Part shown: one piece after another, positions 42,154-51,357 of the stretch
How positions within the stretch are numbered: the stretch's first letter is position 1
Layout of the letters: every line of letters starts with the position of its first letter
Origin: Whitmania pigra
Taxonomy: Eukaryota > Annelida > Clitellata > Hirudinida > Haemopidae
NCBI GenBank assembly: GCA_021613335.1
Contig: JAJTWR010000431.1
Span: 2,108,001-2,172,000, forward strand
Length of the DNA stretch: 64,000 nucleotides
Direction of reading: 5' to 3'
The notes under the pieces: model-generated
Told to the model about the DNA's origin: nothing
What the model saw: only the letters and a program-made list of their open reading frames with translations
Database searches by the model: none
Translations under genes and position numbers: made by a program

Positions 42154-45100
42154 CCCAAGGCCTCGTTCGGCAGCTCCGAAGCGAGTCGGTCGAGCTCTTC
42201 CTTGAGGATGGTCGCCGCTTGGAGGAGCTGCGCCTCGCTGTGGGTCGAGGAGACAAAGAAGCGCAGTCGCGCGAGGCCCTCTTCGACGGCCGGGTAGATA
42301 ATCGGCTGCACGTTCACTCCGCGGCTCTTCAGCACATCGGAGATTTTGAGGCAGAGCATCGAATCTCCGAGGATGGCCGGGACAACCGCCGAGCCCTCGG
42401 ACATGCCGGTGGAGATGCCTCGCTCGCGGAAGAGCTGGATGAGCAGCGCTGCGTTCGCACGGAGCTTCCTCACCCGCTCTGGGTGGGCGAGGATTTGCCT
42501 GGTCGAAGCGAGAGCCGCCGCGGCGCTCGCCGGAGGAATCCCTACCGAGTAGATGAAGCCCGGCGTCGTGAACTTGAGGTACTCGCAGAGCGCGTGGCTT
42601 CCGGCGATGTAGCCGCCGCAGGAGGCAAACGACTTCGACAAGGTGCCCATCCACAGGTCGATGTCGGCGCGGTTGACACCGAAGTGCTCGCCGACGCCAC
42701 GGCCGCGCTCGCCGAGGACACCGGCTGAGTGGGCCTCGTCGACGAAGAGCATCGCCTGGTGCTTCTTCTTCAGCTCGATGAAGCGCGGAAGCGGGGCGAT
42801 GTCGCCGTCCATGGAGTAGACGCCTTCAATCGCGATGTAGACCCGGCGGTATTGGCTGCGGATTTCCGTCAAGAGCCGGTCCAGCGCTGCATAGTCGTTG
42901 TGCGGGAAGGGCCGCCGCTTGGCGCCGGAGAGCTTCGCACCTTGGATGATGGAGTCGTGGGCGAGGGCGTCGTGGACGATGAGGTCTTGCGGCCCGGCGA
43001 TGTGGCCGAGCACGGTCACGTTGGTCGCGTGGCCGGACACGAACACGAGGCAATCTTCCGTTCCGAAGAACTCCGCGAGTTCTCGTTCGAGCTGGCGGGT
43101 GAGGGGCTTCTCGCCGGAGGCCACTCGGCTCGCGGACACCGAAGTGCCGTAGGTCTCAATCGCGGCCTTGGCGGCGGCGCTCACCACCGGGTCTCCGGAA
43201 GTGCCGACGTAGTTGTAGGAAGAGAAGTTGAGGAGCGTGCGACCTTCGACCACCGTCGTGTCGCGGGCGATGGCCTCGTGCATCGAGAAATAGGGGTTCA
43301 CGATGCCGAGGGTGTCGAGCATCTTCATGCGCCCTTTGAGCTCGACGTACTCCGGAAACTTCGCCGGGTTCCAGACCTCTTCTGGCAATCCCGGGCGCTC
43401 GGCCCGGTGCTGGCGCGAAGAAGTCGACAGCAAGGCTCGCTGCTTGAACTCGGCGCGAATGCCGCTCATGGCGGCGATGGGTCGCCCGCTGGCGTCGGTC
43501 CAGAGGATGTCGCCGGTGAAGATGTCGTCGTCGTGGCTGCGGACCGTGAGGGTGCACTGTACCGGAGCGTCGCCGAACGGTGCCCACTGCGCGAAGCGCT
43601 CGAAGGACAACGGGAAGCCGGCGCGCTGGTGCTTCACCCAAGCCCAGTAGCCCGCGAGTTGGAAGCTCGCGTCGAGGATGAGCGGGTCCACCGCCCATTC
43701 TTGGCGGAGTGGTTCGCGAATCCAGTCGGCCGGTTTGCAGCCGCGGACCCAACCGCGGACACCCCCGGCGCCGAGCGCGTCGATGCGGACGATGCCTTGC
43801 AGCTTCGGGCCGTGGAAGGTGTGGCGGGCGTAGAAGTCGGCGAGGGCGAGCGGTGGCGTCTCATCGAGCACCGGTGCGGCGGTGTCCGCGGGCACCGCGG
43901 GCTCGCCGAAGGTGATGCGCCCTTCGTAGGAGATGGTCGTGCCGTTGAGGAGCTGCACCGCGATGGGGCCGCCTTCACGGGAGGGCTGCTCGGTGTTGAC
44001 GGTCATCCAGGTGGTGTCGGCGATGAGCACCGGGCGGCGGAGGTGGAAGTCTTCCACGGTGTAGGGCTGGAAGACCCCGGGCGTTGCGCCGCTCGACTCC
44101 AGGCTCGCGGCGAGCGCGTGGTCGAGGGCAGCGGCAAACGGGAGAACCCGCTGGCCAGCCATGGTGTGATCGTTCAGGTACACATGCGTGAGGCGAGAGA
44201 CCGGGAACGACGAAGAGTGTCGTAACGGTCGCGGAATGGCTTCGTGACCCCAGAGGGTTTCGCCGGAGCCGCCTTCGAGTTCGCTCAAGGCGGCGGTGGT
44301 CGCCTCGGCGGCGGTGAAGAACGGCGTACCTTCGCGCGCGAGCTCTTCGCGGCGGAAGGAAGGAATGTGCTTCGCCATCCCGATGCCCTCGACAGGCGGC
44401 AGCGCGATGACCGCCATCCGGGAGGTGGAGGAGAGCGACGGGAGGCGGGCGAGCAGTTCATTCGCGGCCGCGTAGTCGGTCTGGCCGACATTGCCGAAGC
44501 GGCCAGCCCACGAGCCGACGAGCAGGACAACTTCGGGAGGGCGCGAGGCGAGCGCGTCGAGGAGCGCTAGGGCGCCGCCGACCTTCGCACCGAGAACTTC
44601 TCGCGTTACCGCTTCGTCTTTTTGCTCGACGGCGCTGTCGCGGAGGATGCCCGCCGCATGCACGAGGGCGTTGACGGGGCCGAAGCGCTCGGTGATCTCG
44701 CGCATCTTCCCTGCGACAGCAGCGGAGTCACGCAGGTCGAGCGCACAGTATTCGCTCGAAGTGGCGCCGTGGAGGCGCAGCGAGGAGATGATGTCGTCGG
44801 CGTGGGGGCCATGCGGCGAGCGGCCAATGAGCACGAAGCGTCCGCCGTAGCGGGCGGCGATGCCTCGGGCGAGTTCAGCGCCGAGACCGCGCGCGCCGCC
44901 GGTGACGAGGATGAGGCTATCTTTGGTGAGCGTGGTGTGCGCGCCCGGTGGCGTGAGTGCTTCGGGGACGAGTTCGACGACCCGGCGCCCCTCGGCGTTA
45001 AAGGCAACTTCCACCGTTTGGTCCGACCCGTACACTTCGTCGACCACGTGCTGCGCGAGCACTTCCGGCGCGAGGCTCAAGTCCAAGTCGATGGACTTGA

Positions 45101-48100
45101 ACGCCACCTGATTCCACTCGCGGGCGAGCGCTTTCACGACGCCAGTGGTTCCGACTTGGCCTAAGCGCTCGCGGGAGATGTGCTTTCGGCCAAAGTCGCC
45201 GCCGAGGCCCGTCACCGAGACGAATTGCTCAAGCTTGTCGCTGTTCACTCGCTTCGCGAACGCGAGGAGGTCGAGGGTAGGGGCTTCCCACGGACCTTCG
45301 CGGTCCACGTCGGCCAAGTGCAGGATTCGGGCGTGGGAGGTCGCTTCTTCGAGCTTGCCGAGCACGGTGGTGATGCCGCGAGCAGTGAGGAGGCGACTCA
45401 CGGCCTCGGCGATGCCACGGCGGTCGCTCGTGATGAAGAGCGGGCCCTGCACGTGCGGTGCGCTCTCAGAGATGTGGCGGCGAGGCGCAGTCACAAGCGT
45501 CGGGCGGAAGCGCGTGGCTCGTCCCGGGGCTGCTGCCTGGGGAGCAACCGGCTGTGGGCGCGGCGCGCCGCTCATGTGGGAACTCACATGGTCGATGACC
45601 TGGGCGATGGTGGTGCTCTTCGTGAAGAGCGAGCGCGGGAGTCCGCCGAGCTTCGGCCAGGCCTTGCCGATGTCGCCATCGAGCTCCACGAGCATGAGCG
45701 AGTCGAAGCCCAAGTCGCCGACGAGCGTCTGCTCTTGCTTCAAGTTCGCAATGCCGAAGGCCGAGATGCGTGAGACCGAGGCGAGGATTTTCTTTTCGAC
45801 TTCTTGGCGCGCTTCCGCAGGGGCACTCGCGGCTTCGCGAGCGACCGGCGCGGCCACCGGGGTCTTCGGCGCGGCGGCGACTGTCGGGGCAGGCGGCGGC
45901 GCTACCGGGGCTGCGGGTGCTTGGGTGGCGGATTGCACGAGCGTCTCGCGCGTCGCACCGTCGCCAGTGGCGTACGTCTTCAAGAGCTCGAACTGGCTCT
46001 GCATGAGGGTCGTCTGCTGTTGGAAGAGGGCGATGAGCTTGTCCATGTGGTTACTTTCAGTGCGGGGCGCGCTCGCTGGGCGAGGAGAGGAGGTGGTGGT
46101 CGCCGGGAGGCGTCGTCCAGCTTGTTTGACGACCCAGTACTTCTCAGTGATGAGGGGAATCGGTGGCAGGGTGGCGAGAGGCCCGCGAGTGACGGCGCCG
46201 GGGTTCACGGCGTAGCCGCGCTCCCAGAGAGCGCCGATAGTCGCGAGGAAGGTGGCCCCACCGTCGGACTCACCGCCGCCAGCTTCGAGTGCGTGGAGGC
46301 GCGTCTCCGGCGCGAGCGCGCGGACGAAGGAGAGCAGCGCGGTGCCGGGCCCAACGTGCACGTAGTCGGTGACGCCTTCGTGGGCCATCGCCCGGAGCGT
46401 GTCGGTGAAGCGCACCGAAGAGGTCGCGTGGCGCACCCACAGCGGCCGTAGCTCCTCGGGGGCTTGCACCGGGCCTCCGCTGATGCAGGAGATGAAGCGT
46501 CGCTCCGGCGGCGTCACCGGCAGCGCTGCCACGAAAGACTTCATGGTCGCGTCGATGCCCTGCATGAGCGGCGAGTGGAATGCGTGGGACACGTCGAGGC
46601 GGCTCATCTTCATGCCCGCCTGCGTGAGGCGCTTTTCCACCGCCACGATGCCGCTTGTGGTGCCGGACAGGACGACCTGCTTCGGCTGGTTGATGTTCGC
46701 GAGGGCTACACCTTCTCCTTCGACGAGGTAGCGGCGCACGTCCTCTTCGGTGCCGCGCACCGCGAGCATCGCGCCCGGGTCGGCGAGCGGGAGTGCGGCC
46801 ATCGCTTCGCCGCGCACCTTCGCCAACGCTACCGCGTCGGGCGGCGCAATCGCTCCGGCGGCCGCGGCGGCGGCGAATTCTCCTAAGGAGTGGCCGGCGA
46901 ACACTTCGCCGCGCAGTCCGATATCGGCGAGGAGGTCGGTGAGCGCGAGTTCGAGCGCCACCATCGCCGGTTGGCACACTTCGGTGCGGGTGAGACGTCG
47001 CTGCGCCTCCGCCGGGTCAACGGAAGGAGCCGGGTACAGCGCGTCGTAGAGGCCGCCTTGGCCGCAGCGTTCGGCGACAGCAGCGGCGAAACGGGGCGAG
47101 CGCTTCAGGAGATCGGCGAAGACATTCACCCGTTGGGCGCCTTGGCCGGGGTAGAGGAAGCCGAGCTTGCCACCGAGGCCGTCGCAGGTGGGCGCGCGCT
47201 CGCCGCGGGCTACTTCCGCAAGGCGCTGGCGCAGCTCTTCAGTGTTCTTCGCTACGAAGGCGACCCGGGCCGCATGCGCCGGGCGTAAGGAGAGCGCGCG
47301 AGCGATAGAGGCGAGGTTGCCATCGACAAGGCCGCGGGAAAGTTCAGCGGCGTAGGTCTTGAGAAGCTCGGCGGTCGGTGCCGAGAGCGTGAAGAGCTCT
47401 GGGGCGTCGGCGACGGCGGCGGGTTCCGGCACCTCTTCGAGGAGGAGGTGTACGTTCGTGCCGCCGAACCCGAACGACGAAACGAGTGCTCGCCGCGGAG
47501 TGTTCGCGGCGGGAGTCCAAGGCTCCGCTTTGGCGAGGAGCCGGAAGGGCGAGTCTTCGAGGCCAAGGGCCGGGTTCACTTGGGTGACGCTCGGTTGCGG
47601 CGGCAAGCGCTTGCGATCGATCACCAGGCACGCCTTCATGAGGCCAGCGGCGCCAGCGGCAGACATCGTGTGGCCGATGTTCGCTTTGACGCTCCCGAGC
47701 GCGCAGGTGCCGCGGGGAACCGGTGTGCCGAGTTCGTTCGCCTTTTCCGCGAAGAATTGCTTGAGCGCGGCCACTTCAACTTGGTCGCCGACGACAGTCG
47801 CGGTTCCGTGGGCTTCCGCGTAGCCGATGGTATCGACGGGGCAGTCGACGCCCTCATGCGCGCGAACCATGGCCTCTTTTTGACCTTCGAGGCGCGGGGT
47901 CATCGGGCCTTCGCTCTTGCCGTCGTTGTTGCAGCCGGAGCCGCGGATAATCGCGTAAACGCGGTCGCCGTCGGCGAGGGCGTCTTGGTAGCGCTTCAAG
48001 ATGAAGACGCCGATGCCCTCACCCATGACGAAACCGTCCGCGGAGGCATCGAAGGGACGACAGGCGTTCGCCTGTGACAAGGCGCCGATGCGGGAGAAGC

Positions 48101-48830
48101 CCACCAAGTTGTCGGGGCCGAGGTTCAGGTACACCCCTCCAGCGACAGCGAGGTTCACCTCGCGCGCTCGGAGGTTCAGAATCGCTTCGTGCACCGCGAC
48201 GAGGGCGGAGCTGCAGGCGGCGTCGAGCTGCATCGCCGGCCCGCCAAAGTCGAAGGTCTGCGAGACTGCGCAGGAAATCATGTTGAGGAGCGCGCCGGAG
48301 ATAGTGAAAGCGCGCAGCGGGGCTACCGCAGCGACACCGCGGGCGGCGCTCTCGGACTCCGTTGGGTTGAGGCGCGCACCGTAGTCGCCGGAAGCGAGCT
48401 GCATCTCCCGGTGGCGCACGGTGAGGATGTCTTTGTACTCCGACACCGAGGCACCGAAGAATACGCCGGTGCGCGCCTTGTCGAAGGTCTTCTGCCCGTA
48501 GCCGGCGTCTTCCAGCGCTTGCCGGGTGAGCTCAATCGCGAGGCGCTGCTGAGGGTCCATCACTTCGACCCGCCGCGGGGCGAGGCCGTAGGTGAGCGCC
48601 GCGAACTCGTCGAGCCCTTCGACGAACGCGCCGCGATTGGCGTAGGTGGTGTCCGGGGCCCGTAGGTCGGTCCCGTTGTAGAAAGCCGAGTGCGTCCAGC
48701 GCTCGTCGCCGATGGCTTCAAACGCGAGATCGCCCTTTTCGATGAGCTGCCAGTACTCGTTCACGTCCCGCGCGTGCGGGAAGCGGCAAGACATTCCGAT
48801 GATGGCGATAGGTTCTTGTGGTTTTTTCAT
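42150..48830 (-). CDS. Single-module polyketide synthase fused to alpha-oxoamine synthase (KS-AT-ACP-KR-DH-AOS)
   Basis: The 2226-residue protein has domains in this order. KS (1-430): Cys206 in DAACSSA, His341 in EAHGTA, His387 in NIGHT. AT (about 540-850): Ser648 in GHSLGE, and a HAFH motif that favours malonyl-CoA. ACP: Ser1044 in GFDSL. KR (about 1290-1480): TGGARGLGAEL and TDYAAANEL. DH (about 1540-1820): His1555 in DHTMAGQRVLP, Asp1720 in LDASFQ. A PLP-dependent alpha-oxoamine synthase makes up the last 400 residues: DEAHSAG, and Lys2066 in GTLSKSFAS. The AOS domain would condense the enoyl chain with an amino acid, lose CO2 and release a 2-amino ketone. There is no enoyl reductase and no thioesterase. 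The ATG at 48830 overlaps the ACP gene stop by four bases. Confidence 0.93.
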   Translation of the reverse strand: MKKPQEPIAIIGMSCRFPHARDVNEYWQLIEKGDLAFEAIGDERWTHSAFYNGTDLRAPDTTYANRGAFVEGLDEFAALTYGLAPRRVEVMDPQQRLAIELTRQALEDAGYGQKTFDKARTGVFFGASVSEYKDILTVRHREMQLASGDYGARLNPTESESAARGVAAVAPLRAFTISGALLNMISCAVSQTFDFGGPAMQLDAACSSALVAVHEAILNLRAREVNLAVAGGVYLNLGPDNLVGFSRIGALSQANACRPFDASADGFVMGEGIGVFILKRYQDALADGDRVYAIIRGSGCNNDGKSEGPMTPRLEGQKEAMVRAHEGVDCPVDTIGYAEAHGTATVVGDQVEVAALKQFFAEKANELGTPVPRGTCALGSVKANIGHTMSAAGAAGLMKACLVIDRKRLPPQPSVTQVNPALGLEDSPFRLLAKAEPWTPAANTPRRALVSSFGFGGTNVHLLLEEVPEPAAVADAPELFTLSAPTAELLKTYAAELSRGLVDGNLASIARALSLRPAHAARVAFVAKNTEELRQRLAEVARGERAPTCDGLGGKLGFLYPGQGAQRVNVFADLLKRSPRFAAAVAERCGQGGLYDALYPAPSVDPAEAQRRLTRTEVCQPAMVALELALTDLLADIGLRGEVFAGHSLGEFAAAAAAGAIAPPDAVALAKVRGEAMAALPLADPGAMLAVRGTEEDVRRYLVEGEGVALANINQPKQVVLSGTTSGIVAVEKRLTQAGMKMSRLDVSHAFHSPLMQGIDATMKSFVAALPVTPPERRFISCISGGPVQAPEELRPLWVRHATSSVRFTDTLRAMAHEGVTDYVHVGPGTALLSFVRALAPETRLHALEAGGGESDGGATFLATIGALWERGYAVNPGAVTRGPLATLPPIPLITEKYWVVKQAGRRLPATTTSSPRPASAPRTESNHMDKLIALFQQQTTLMQSQFELLKTYATGDGATRETLVQSATQAPAAPVAPPPAPTVAAAPKTPVAAPVAREAASAPAEARQEVEKKILASVSRISAFGIANLKQEQTLVGDLGFDSLMLVELDGDIGKAWPKLGGLPRSLFTKSTTIAQVIDHVSSHMSGAPRPQPVAPQAAAPGRATRFRPTLVTAPRRHISESAPHVQGPLFITSDRRGIAEAVSRLLTARGITTVLGKLEEATSHARILHLADVDREGPWEAPTLDLLAFAKRVNSDKLEQFVSVTGLGGDFGRKHISRERLGQVGTTGVVKALAREWNQVAFKSIDLDLSLAPEVLAQHVVDEVYGSDQTVEVAFNAEGRRVVELVPEALTPPGAHTTLTKDSLILVTGGARGLGAELARGIAARYGGRFVLIGRSPHGPHADDIISSLRLHGATSSEYCALDLRDSAAVAGKMREITERFGPVNALVHAAGILRDSAVEQKDEAVTREVLGAKVGGALALLDALASRPPEVVLLVGSWAGRFGNVGQTDYAAANELLARLPSLSSTSRMAVIALPPVEGIGMAKHIPSFRREELAREGTPFFTAAEATTAALSELEGGSGETLWGHEAIPRPLRHSSSFPVSRLTHVYLNDHTMAGQRVLPFAAALDHALAASLESSGATPGVFQPYTVEDFHLRRPVLIADTTWMTVNTEQPSREGGPIAVQLLNGTTISYEGRITFGEPAVPADTAAPVLDETPPLALADFYARHTFHGPKLQGIVRIDALGAGGVRGWVRGCKPADWIREPLRQEWAVDPLILDASFQLAGYWAWVKHQRAGFPLSFERFAQWAPFGDAPVQCTLTVRSHDDDIFTGDILWTDASGRPIAAMSGIRAEFKQRALLSTSSRQHRAERPGLPEEVWNPAKFPEYVELKGRMKMLDTLGIVNPYFSMHEAIARDTTVVEGRTLLNFSSYNYVGTSGDPVVSAAAKAAIETYGTSVSASRVASGEKPLTRQLERELAEFFGTEDCLVFVSGHATNVTVLGHIAGPQDLIVHDALAHDSIIQGAKLSGAKRRPFPHNDYAALDRLLTEIRSQYRRVYIAIEGVYSMDGDIAPLPRFIELKKKHQAMLFVDEAHSAGVLGERGRGVGEHFGVNRADIDLWMGTLSKSFASCGGYIAGSHALCEYLKFTTPGFIYSVGIPPASAAAALASTRQILAHPERVRKLRANAALLIQLFRERGISTGMSEGSAVVPAILGDSMLCLKISDVLKSRGVNVQPIIYPAVEEGLARLRFFVSSTHSEAQLLQAATILKEELDRLASELPNEALG

Positions 48831-49114
48831 CCGAGGCCCTGTTTTGGCGAATCTTCGAGTACGACCTCGGTGCCTTCCGGCAATCGGGTGTTCAAGAGTG
48901 CGGCGAGTTGAGCGATGGTGTGGCACTCGGCGAGTTCTTCATCCGGGAGGCGCACCGACAGGCGCTCCTCCAGAACACCGACGAGCTCCATGATGGCGAC
49001 GGAATCGAGCCCGAGCTTGGCGATGATCGTATCGCTCGAAAGCGGCGGAAGCTTCTTGCCGGTGACTTCGAAGGCGGCTTCCGCAAAGAGGGCCCGTACA
49101 TCGACGCGATTCAT
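48827..49114 (-). CDS. Stand-alone acyl carrier protein
   Basis: A 95-residue carrier protein with the phosphopantetheine serine at about residue 38 (KLGLDSVAIMELVG). It lies between the acyl-AMP ligase and the polyketide synthase, and overlaps each by four bases (ATGA at 49111-49114 and 48827-48830). By position it is the carrier onto which the ligase loads the starter fatty acid and from which the KS takes it. The neighbour encoded at 41512-42153 probably activates it. Confidence 0.92.
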   Translation of the reverse strand: MNRVDVRALFAEAAFEVTGKKLPPLSSDTIIAKLGLDSVAIMELVGVLEERLSVRLPDEELAECHTIAQLAALLNTRLPEGTEVVLEDSPKQGLG

Positions 49115-50964
49115 GAAGGATCTCCTTCTTCTTCTTTCGAGCTGTCCTTTGGAGCGAGCAGTCCGCCTAAGTTACGAACGTATTCTTGGGCTCGTCCGAT
49201 GACTGAACTTGCGACGTGCTTTGCGAGGACGAGTTTTTCCGCCGGGGCTCCCATGCTGCGGTTGCTGCTCCGGGTGAGGGTGCCCGCGAGGTAACTCGCG
49301 CGGGCGGCGGCGCGCTGCAGTTTGCCGCTCGACGTTTTGGGGACTTGTCCCGGCCGTAGGACAACCACATCCGACACCGAGAGCTGGAGCTGCTCAGAGA
49401 CGAGCGACTTCAATTGCTCTTCGAGGTCTGGCGGGGGAGTGCTGCTCTCGACGACGACGACCAACTCCTCGCTCTGCTCGCCAGGGCGAGAGAAGGCGAC
49501 TGCCGCGCCCTTACGGACCGTCGGAAGCTCCTCGACGAGCCATTCGATGCTCTGCGGGGTGTAGTTGCGACCGTTGATGATGATGAGGTCTTTCTTGCGG
49601 CCGGTGACGTAGACCGCGCCGTCGGCGAGGTAGCCCAAGTCGCCGGTCTTGAGCCATCCACCGCCGAAGGTGCGATTCGTGGCGGCTTCATCCTCGAAAT
49701 AGCCAGGCGAAACCGACGGGCCGCGCAGCCAGATTTCACCGATGCTGCGCTCGCCGAGACGCTGTCCGGCCTCGTCGAAGATTTGAATGTCGTGCTCGGG
49801 GAATGCCCGCCCGCAACAGGCGAACTCCAGTGCGGTGCTGTCGTCGACACCGGAAGCCGGGGCCGGCTTCGCGAGTCCTTCGGTGTGGTAGGCGTCGCGA
49901 TCGATGATGTCGGTGTGGAAGGGCTCGTCGTGGCCGATGAAACTGACCGCAACCGTCGACTCCGCCATGCCGTAGGCCGAGAGAAACGAGGTGGGCTTCA
50001 CGCCGCAGGGGGCAAACGCCTCCAGAAAGCCCCGGATGATGCGCGGGTTAATCGGCTCTGCCCCGCAACCCCAATAGCGCATCGACGAGAGGTCCCATTT
50101 GCTGCGCTGTTCCGGTCGCGTTCGCTTGGTCACCAGCGCGTAGGCAAAGTTGGGCGCGAAGGTGATGGTCCCGCGCCGCGAATGAATCGCTTCGAGCCAG
50201 CGCGAGGGTGAGCGAATGAAATGCATGGTGGGGATGAGTACCGTCGAGACCCGGTACAGCATCGGCGCGAGCACAAAGCCGATGAGCCCCATGTCGTGGT
50301 AGAGCGGCAACCACGATACAGCGACCTCGCGGTCCATGCGATTCACGTCGACCTTGAAGCCGTGCTCGTAGCCGACGGAGCAGTTCGTAATCAGGTTCTC
50401 GTGGGTGAGGACGACGCCCTTCGGCTCGGCGGTGGAGCCGGAGGTGAACTGGAGGAAGCAGGGATCGCTACCCGCAACGTCGGCGGCAGGCTCATTCTTC
50501 GCGTCCGGCAGGTTCAGCAAGTCCTTGGCGCTGATGATGGTCTTGATGGTCGGAATCTTCGCGAGCGCCCCTAACAGCACCATCGAAAGGCGGTGGTCGA
50601 CGACCGCCGCCTGAGCGCGCGACTTCTTGAGGATGGAGACGAGCGTCGCGAGGTAGGCGTCGAGCTTACCCATCGCGAGGGGCGGGTAGAGCGGGATGGT
50701 GACCAGCCCGGCCCAGATAGCCCCGTAGAAACTCGGCACGAAATCCTCCCCGTACGGAAGGATAAGGGCGACGCGGCTGCCCTTTGTGAGCTTCAGTTTA
50801 CGAAAATAGCGAGCGCGGCGAAGGCTCTCGTCGTGTACCGAACTCCAAGGAACAGTGACCTCTTCCCCGCTGTGGAGATGGTAGGTTATGCCGCGTTGCG
50901 TCTCGGAGGCTGTTGCCCGGAGCGCGTCGCATAGAGTCTGAAAATTATGTCCTGCAAAACGCAT
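49111..50964 (-). CDS. Fatty acyl-AMP ligase (FAAL) / acyl-ACP synthetase
   Basis: This 617-residue member of the acyl-adenylate superfamily activates a fatty acid with ATP and passes it to an ACP. Seen: the P-loop-like LQFTSGSTAEPKGVVLTH, the SWLPLYHDMGLIG motif typical of FAALs, YGMAEST, and a C-terminal WLKTGDLGYLADGAVYVTGRKKDLIIINGRNY. The DMGLIG motif and lack of CoA-ligase features support FAAL. The start at 50964 has GAAGGA nine bases upstream. It is the first gene of the lipid/polyketide operon and its stop overlaps the ACP start. Its promoter must lie in the 393-base divergent region. Confidence 0.92.
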   Translation of the reverse strand: MRFAGHNFQTLCDALRATASETQRGITYHLHSGEEVTVPWSSVHDESLRRARYFRKLKLTKGSRVALILPYGEDFVPSFYGAIWAGLVTIPLYPPLAMGKLDAYLATLVSILKKSRAQAAVVDHRLSMVLLGALAKIPTIKTIISAKDLLNLPDAKNEPAADVAGSDPCFLQFTSGSTAEPKGVVLTHENLITNCSVGYEHGFKVDVNRMDREVAVSWLPLYHDMGLIGFVLAPMLYRVSTVLIPTMHFIRSPSRWLEAIHSRRGTITFAPNFAYALVTKRTRPEQRSKWDLSSMRYWGCGAEPINPRIIRGFLEAFAPCGVKPTSFLSAYGMAESTVAVSFIGHDEPFHTDIIDRDAYHTEGLAKPAPASGVDDSTALEFACCGRAFPEHDIQIFDEAGQRLGERSIGEIWLRGPSVSPGYFEDEAATNRTFGGGWLKTGDLGYLADGAVYVTGRKKDLIIINGRNYTPQSIEWLVEELPTVRKGAAVAFSRPGEQSEELVVVVESSTPPPDLEEQLKSLVSEQLQLSVSDVVVLRPGQVPKTSSGKLQRAAARASYLAGTLTRSSNRSMGAPAEKLVLAKHVASSVIGRAQEYVRNLGGLLAPKDSSKEEEGDPS

Positions 50965-51039
50965 GTACGTGATTCCTTCGGCCCCGATCGCCGACCTTCC
51001 TAGGTGTTGATTGTGCCGAAGCTCCTCATTTGCAGGTGT

Positions 51040-51055
51040 CTTGACCCCGGTCAAG
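51040..51055. promoter_or_regulatory. Palindromic operator candidate upstream of the FAAL gene
   Basis: CTTGACC-CC-GGTCAAG is a perfect 7+7 palindrome with a two-base centre, 76 bases before the FAAL start. Size and symmetry fit a dimeric TetR- or GntR-type regulator. No regulator gene is nearby. Confidence 0.5.
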
Positions 51056-51191
51056 CCTTGGAGGGGTCTGTAGCTGATTCATGCCAGTGGGAATCCGCTG
51101 ATGAGCCGAAAAAATAACGCAGCAATATCAGCTAATTACGAATATTATCTGTTTTTTTAGATGTTCCAATCTGCTCAGACCTACTCGATAG

Positions 51192-51209
51192 TGAGCAAAA
51201 AATTGCTCA
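51192..51209. promoter_or_regulatory. Inverted repeat in the divergent region
   Basis: TGAGCAA and TTGCTCA are separated by AAAA. It could be a second operator or a hairpin in the leader of the GNAT transcript, whose start is 150 bases downstream. Confidence 0.4.
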
Positions 51210-51357
51210 TATTTAGGGGGATCCAAAGGACATTTTGAGGCGCATTTGGGTGAATATGCAGCGAGAATTTTTAAATCATCGAACTTTCAGGTTTGTAACC
51301 GCATTGCGACCGGAGCATACTTTGCATAAAAGCGCTCATGGACTCACGGGAGCAGCC

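Larger units (their letters stand above)
50965..51357. other. Divergent control region with two palindromes
   Basis: A 393-base AT-rich gap between the FAAL operon and the GNAT genes, with no plausible gene. It holds a perfect 16-base palindrome at 51040-51055, a perfect inverted repeat at 51192-51209, and AT-rich runs from 51105 to 51185 likely to contain both promoters. A purine-rich GGGGG at 51216-51220 is not in register with a start. Confidence 0.7.

Noticed and set aside
42154..42654. Upstream extension of the phosphopantetheinyl transferase frame
   Set aside because: It overlaps the AOS part of the polyketide synthase in another frame. The GTGA overlap and the family length fix the start at 42153.
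42729..44225. Rightward 498-codon frame inside the polyketide synthase
   Set aside because: Antisense to the DH and AOS domains, which carry clear catalytic motifs on the other strand.
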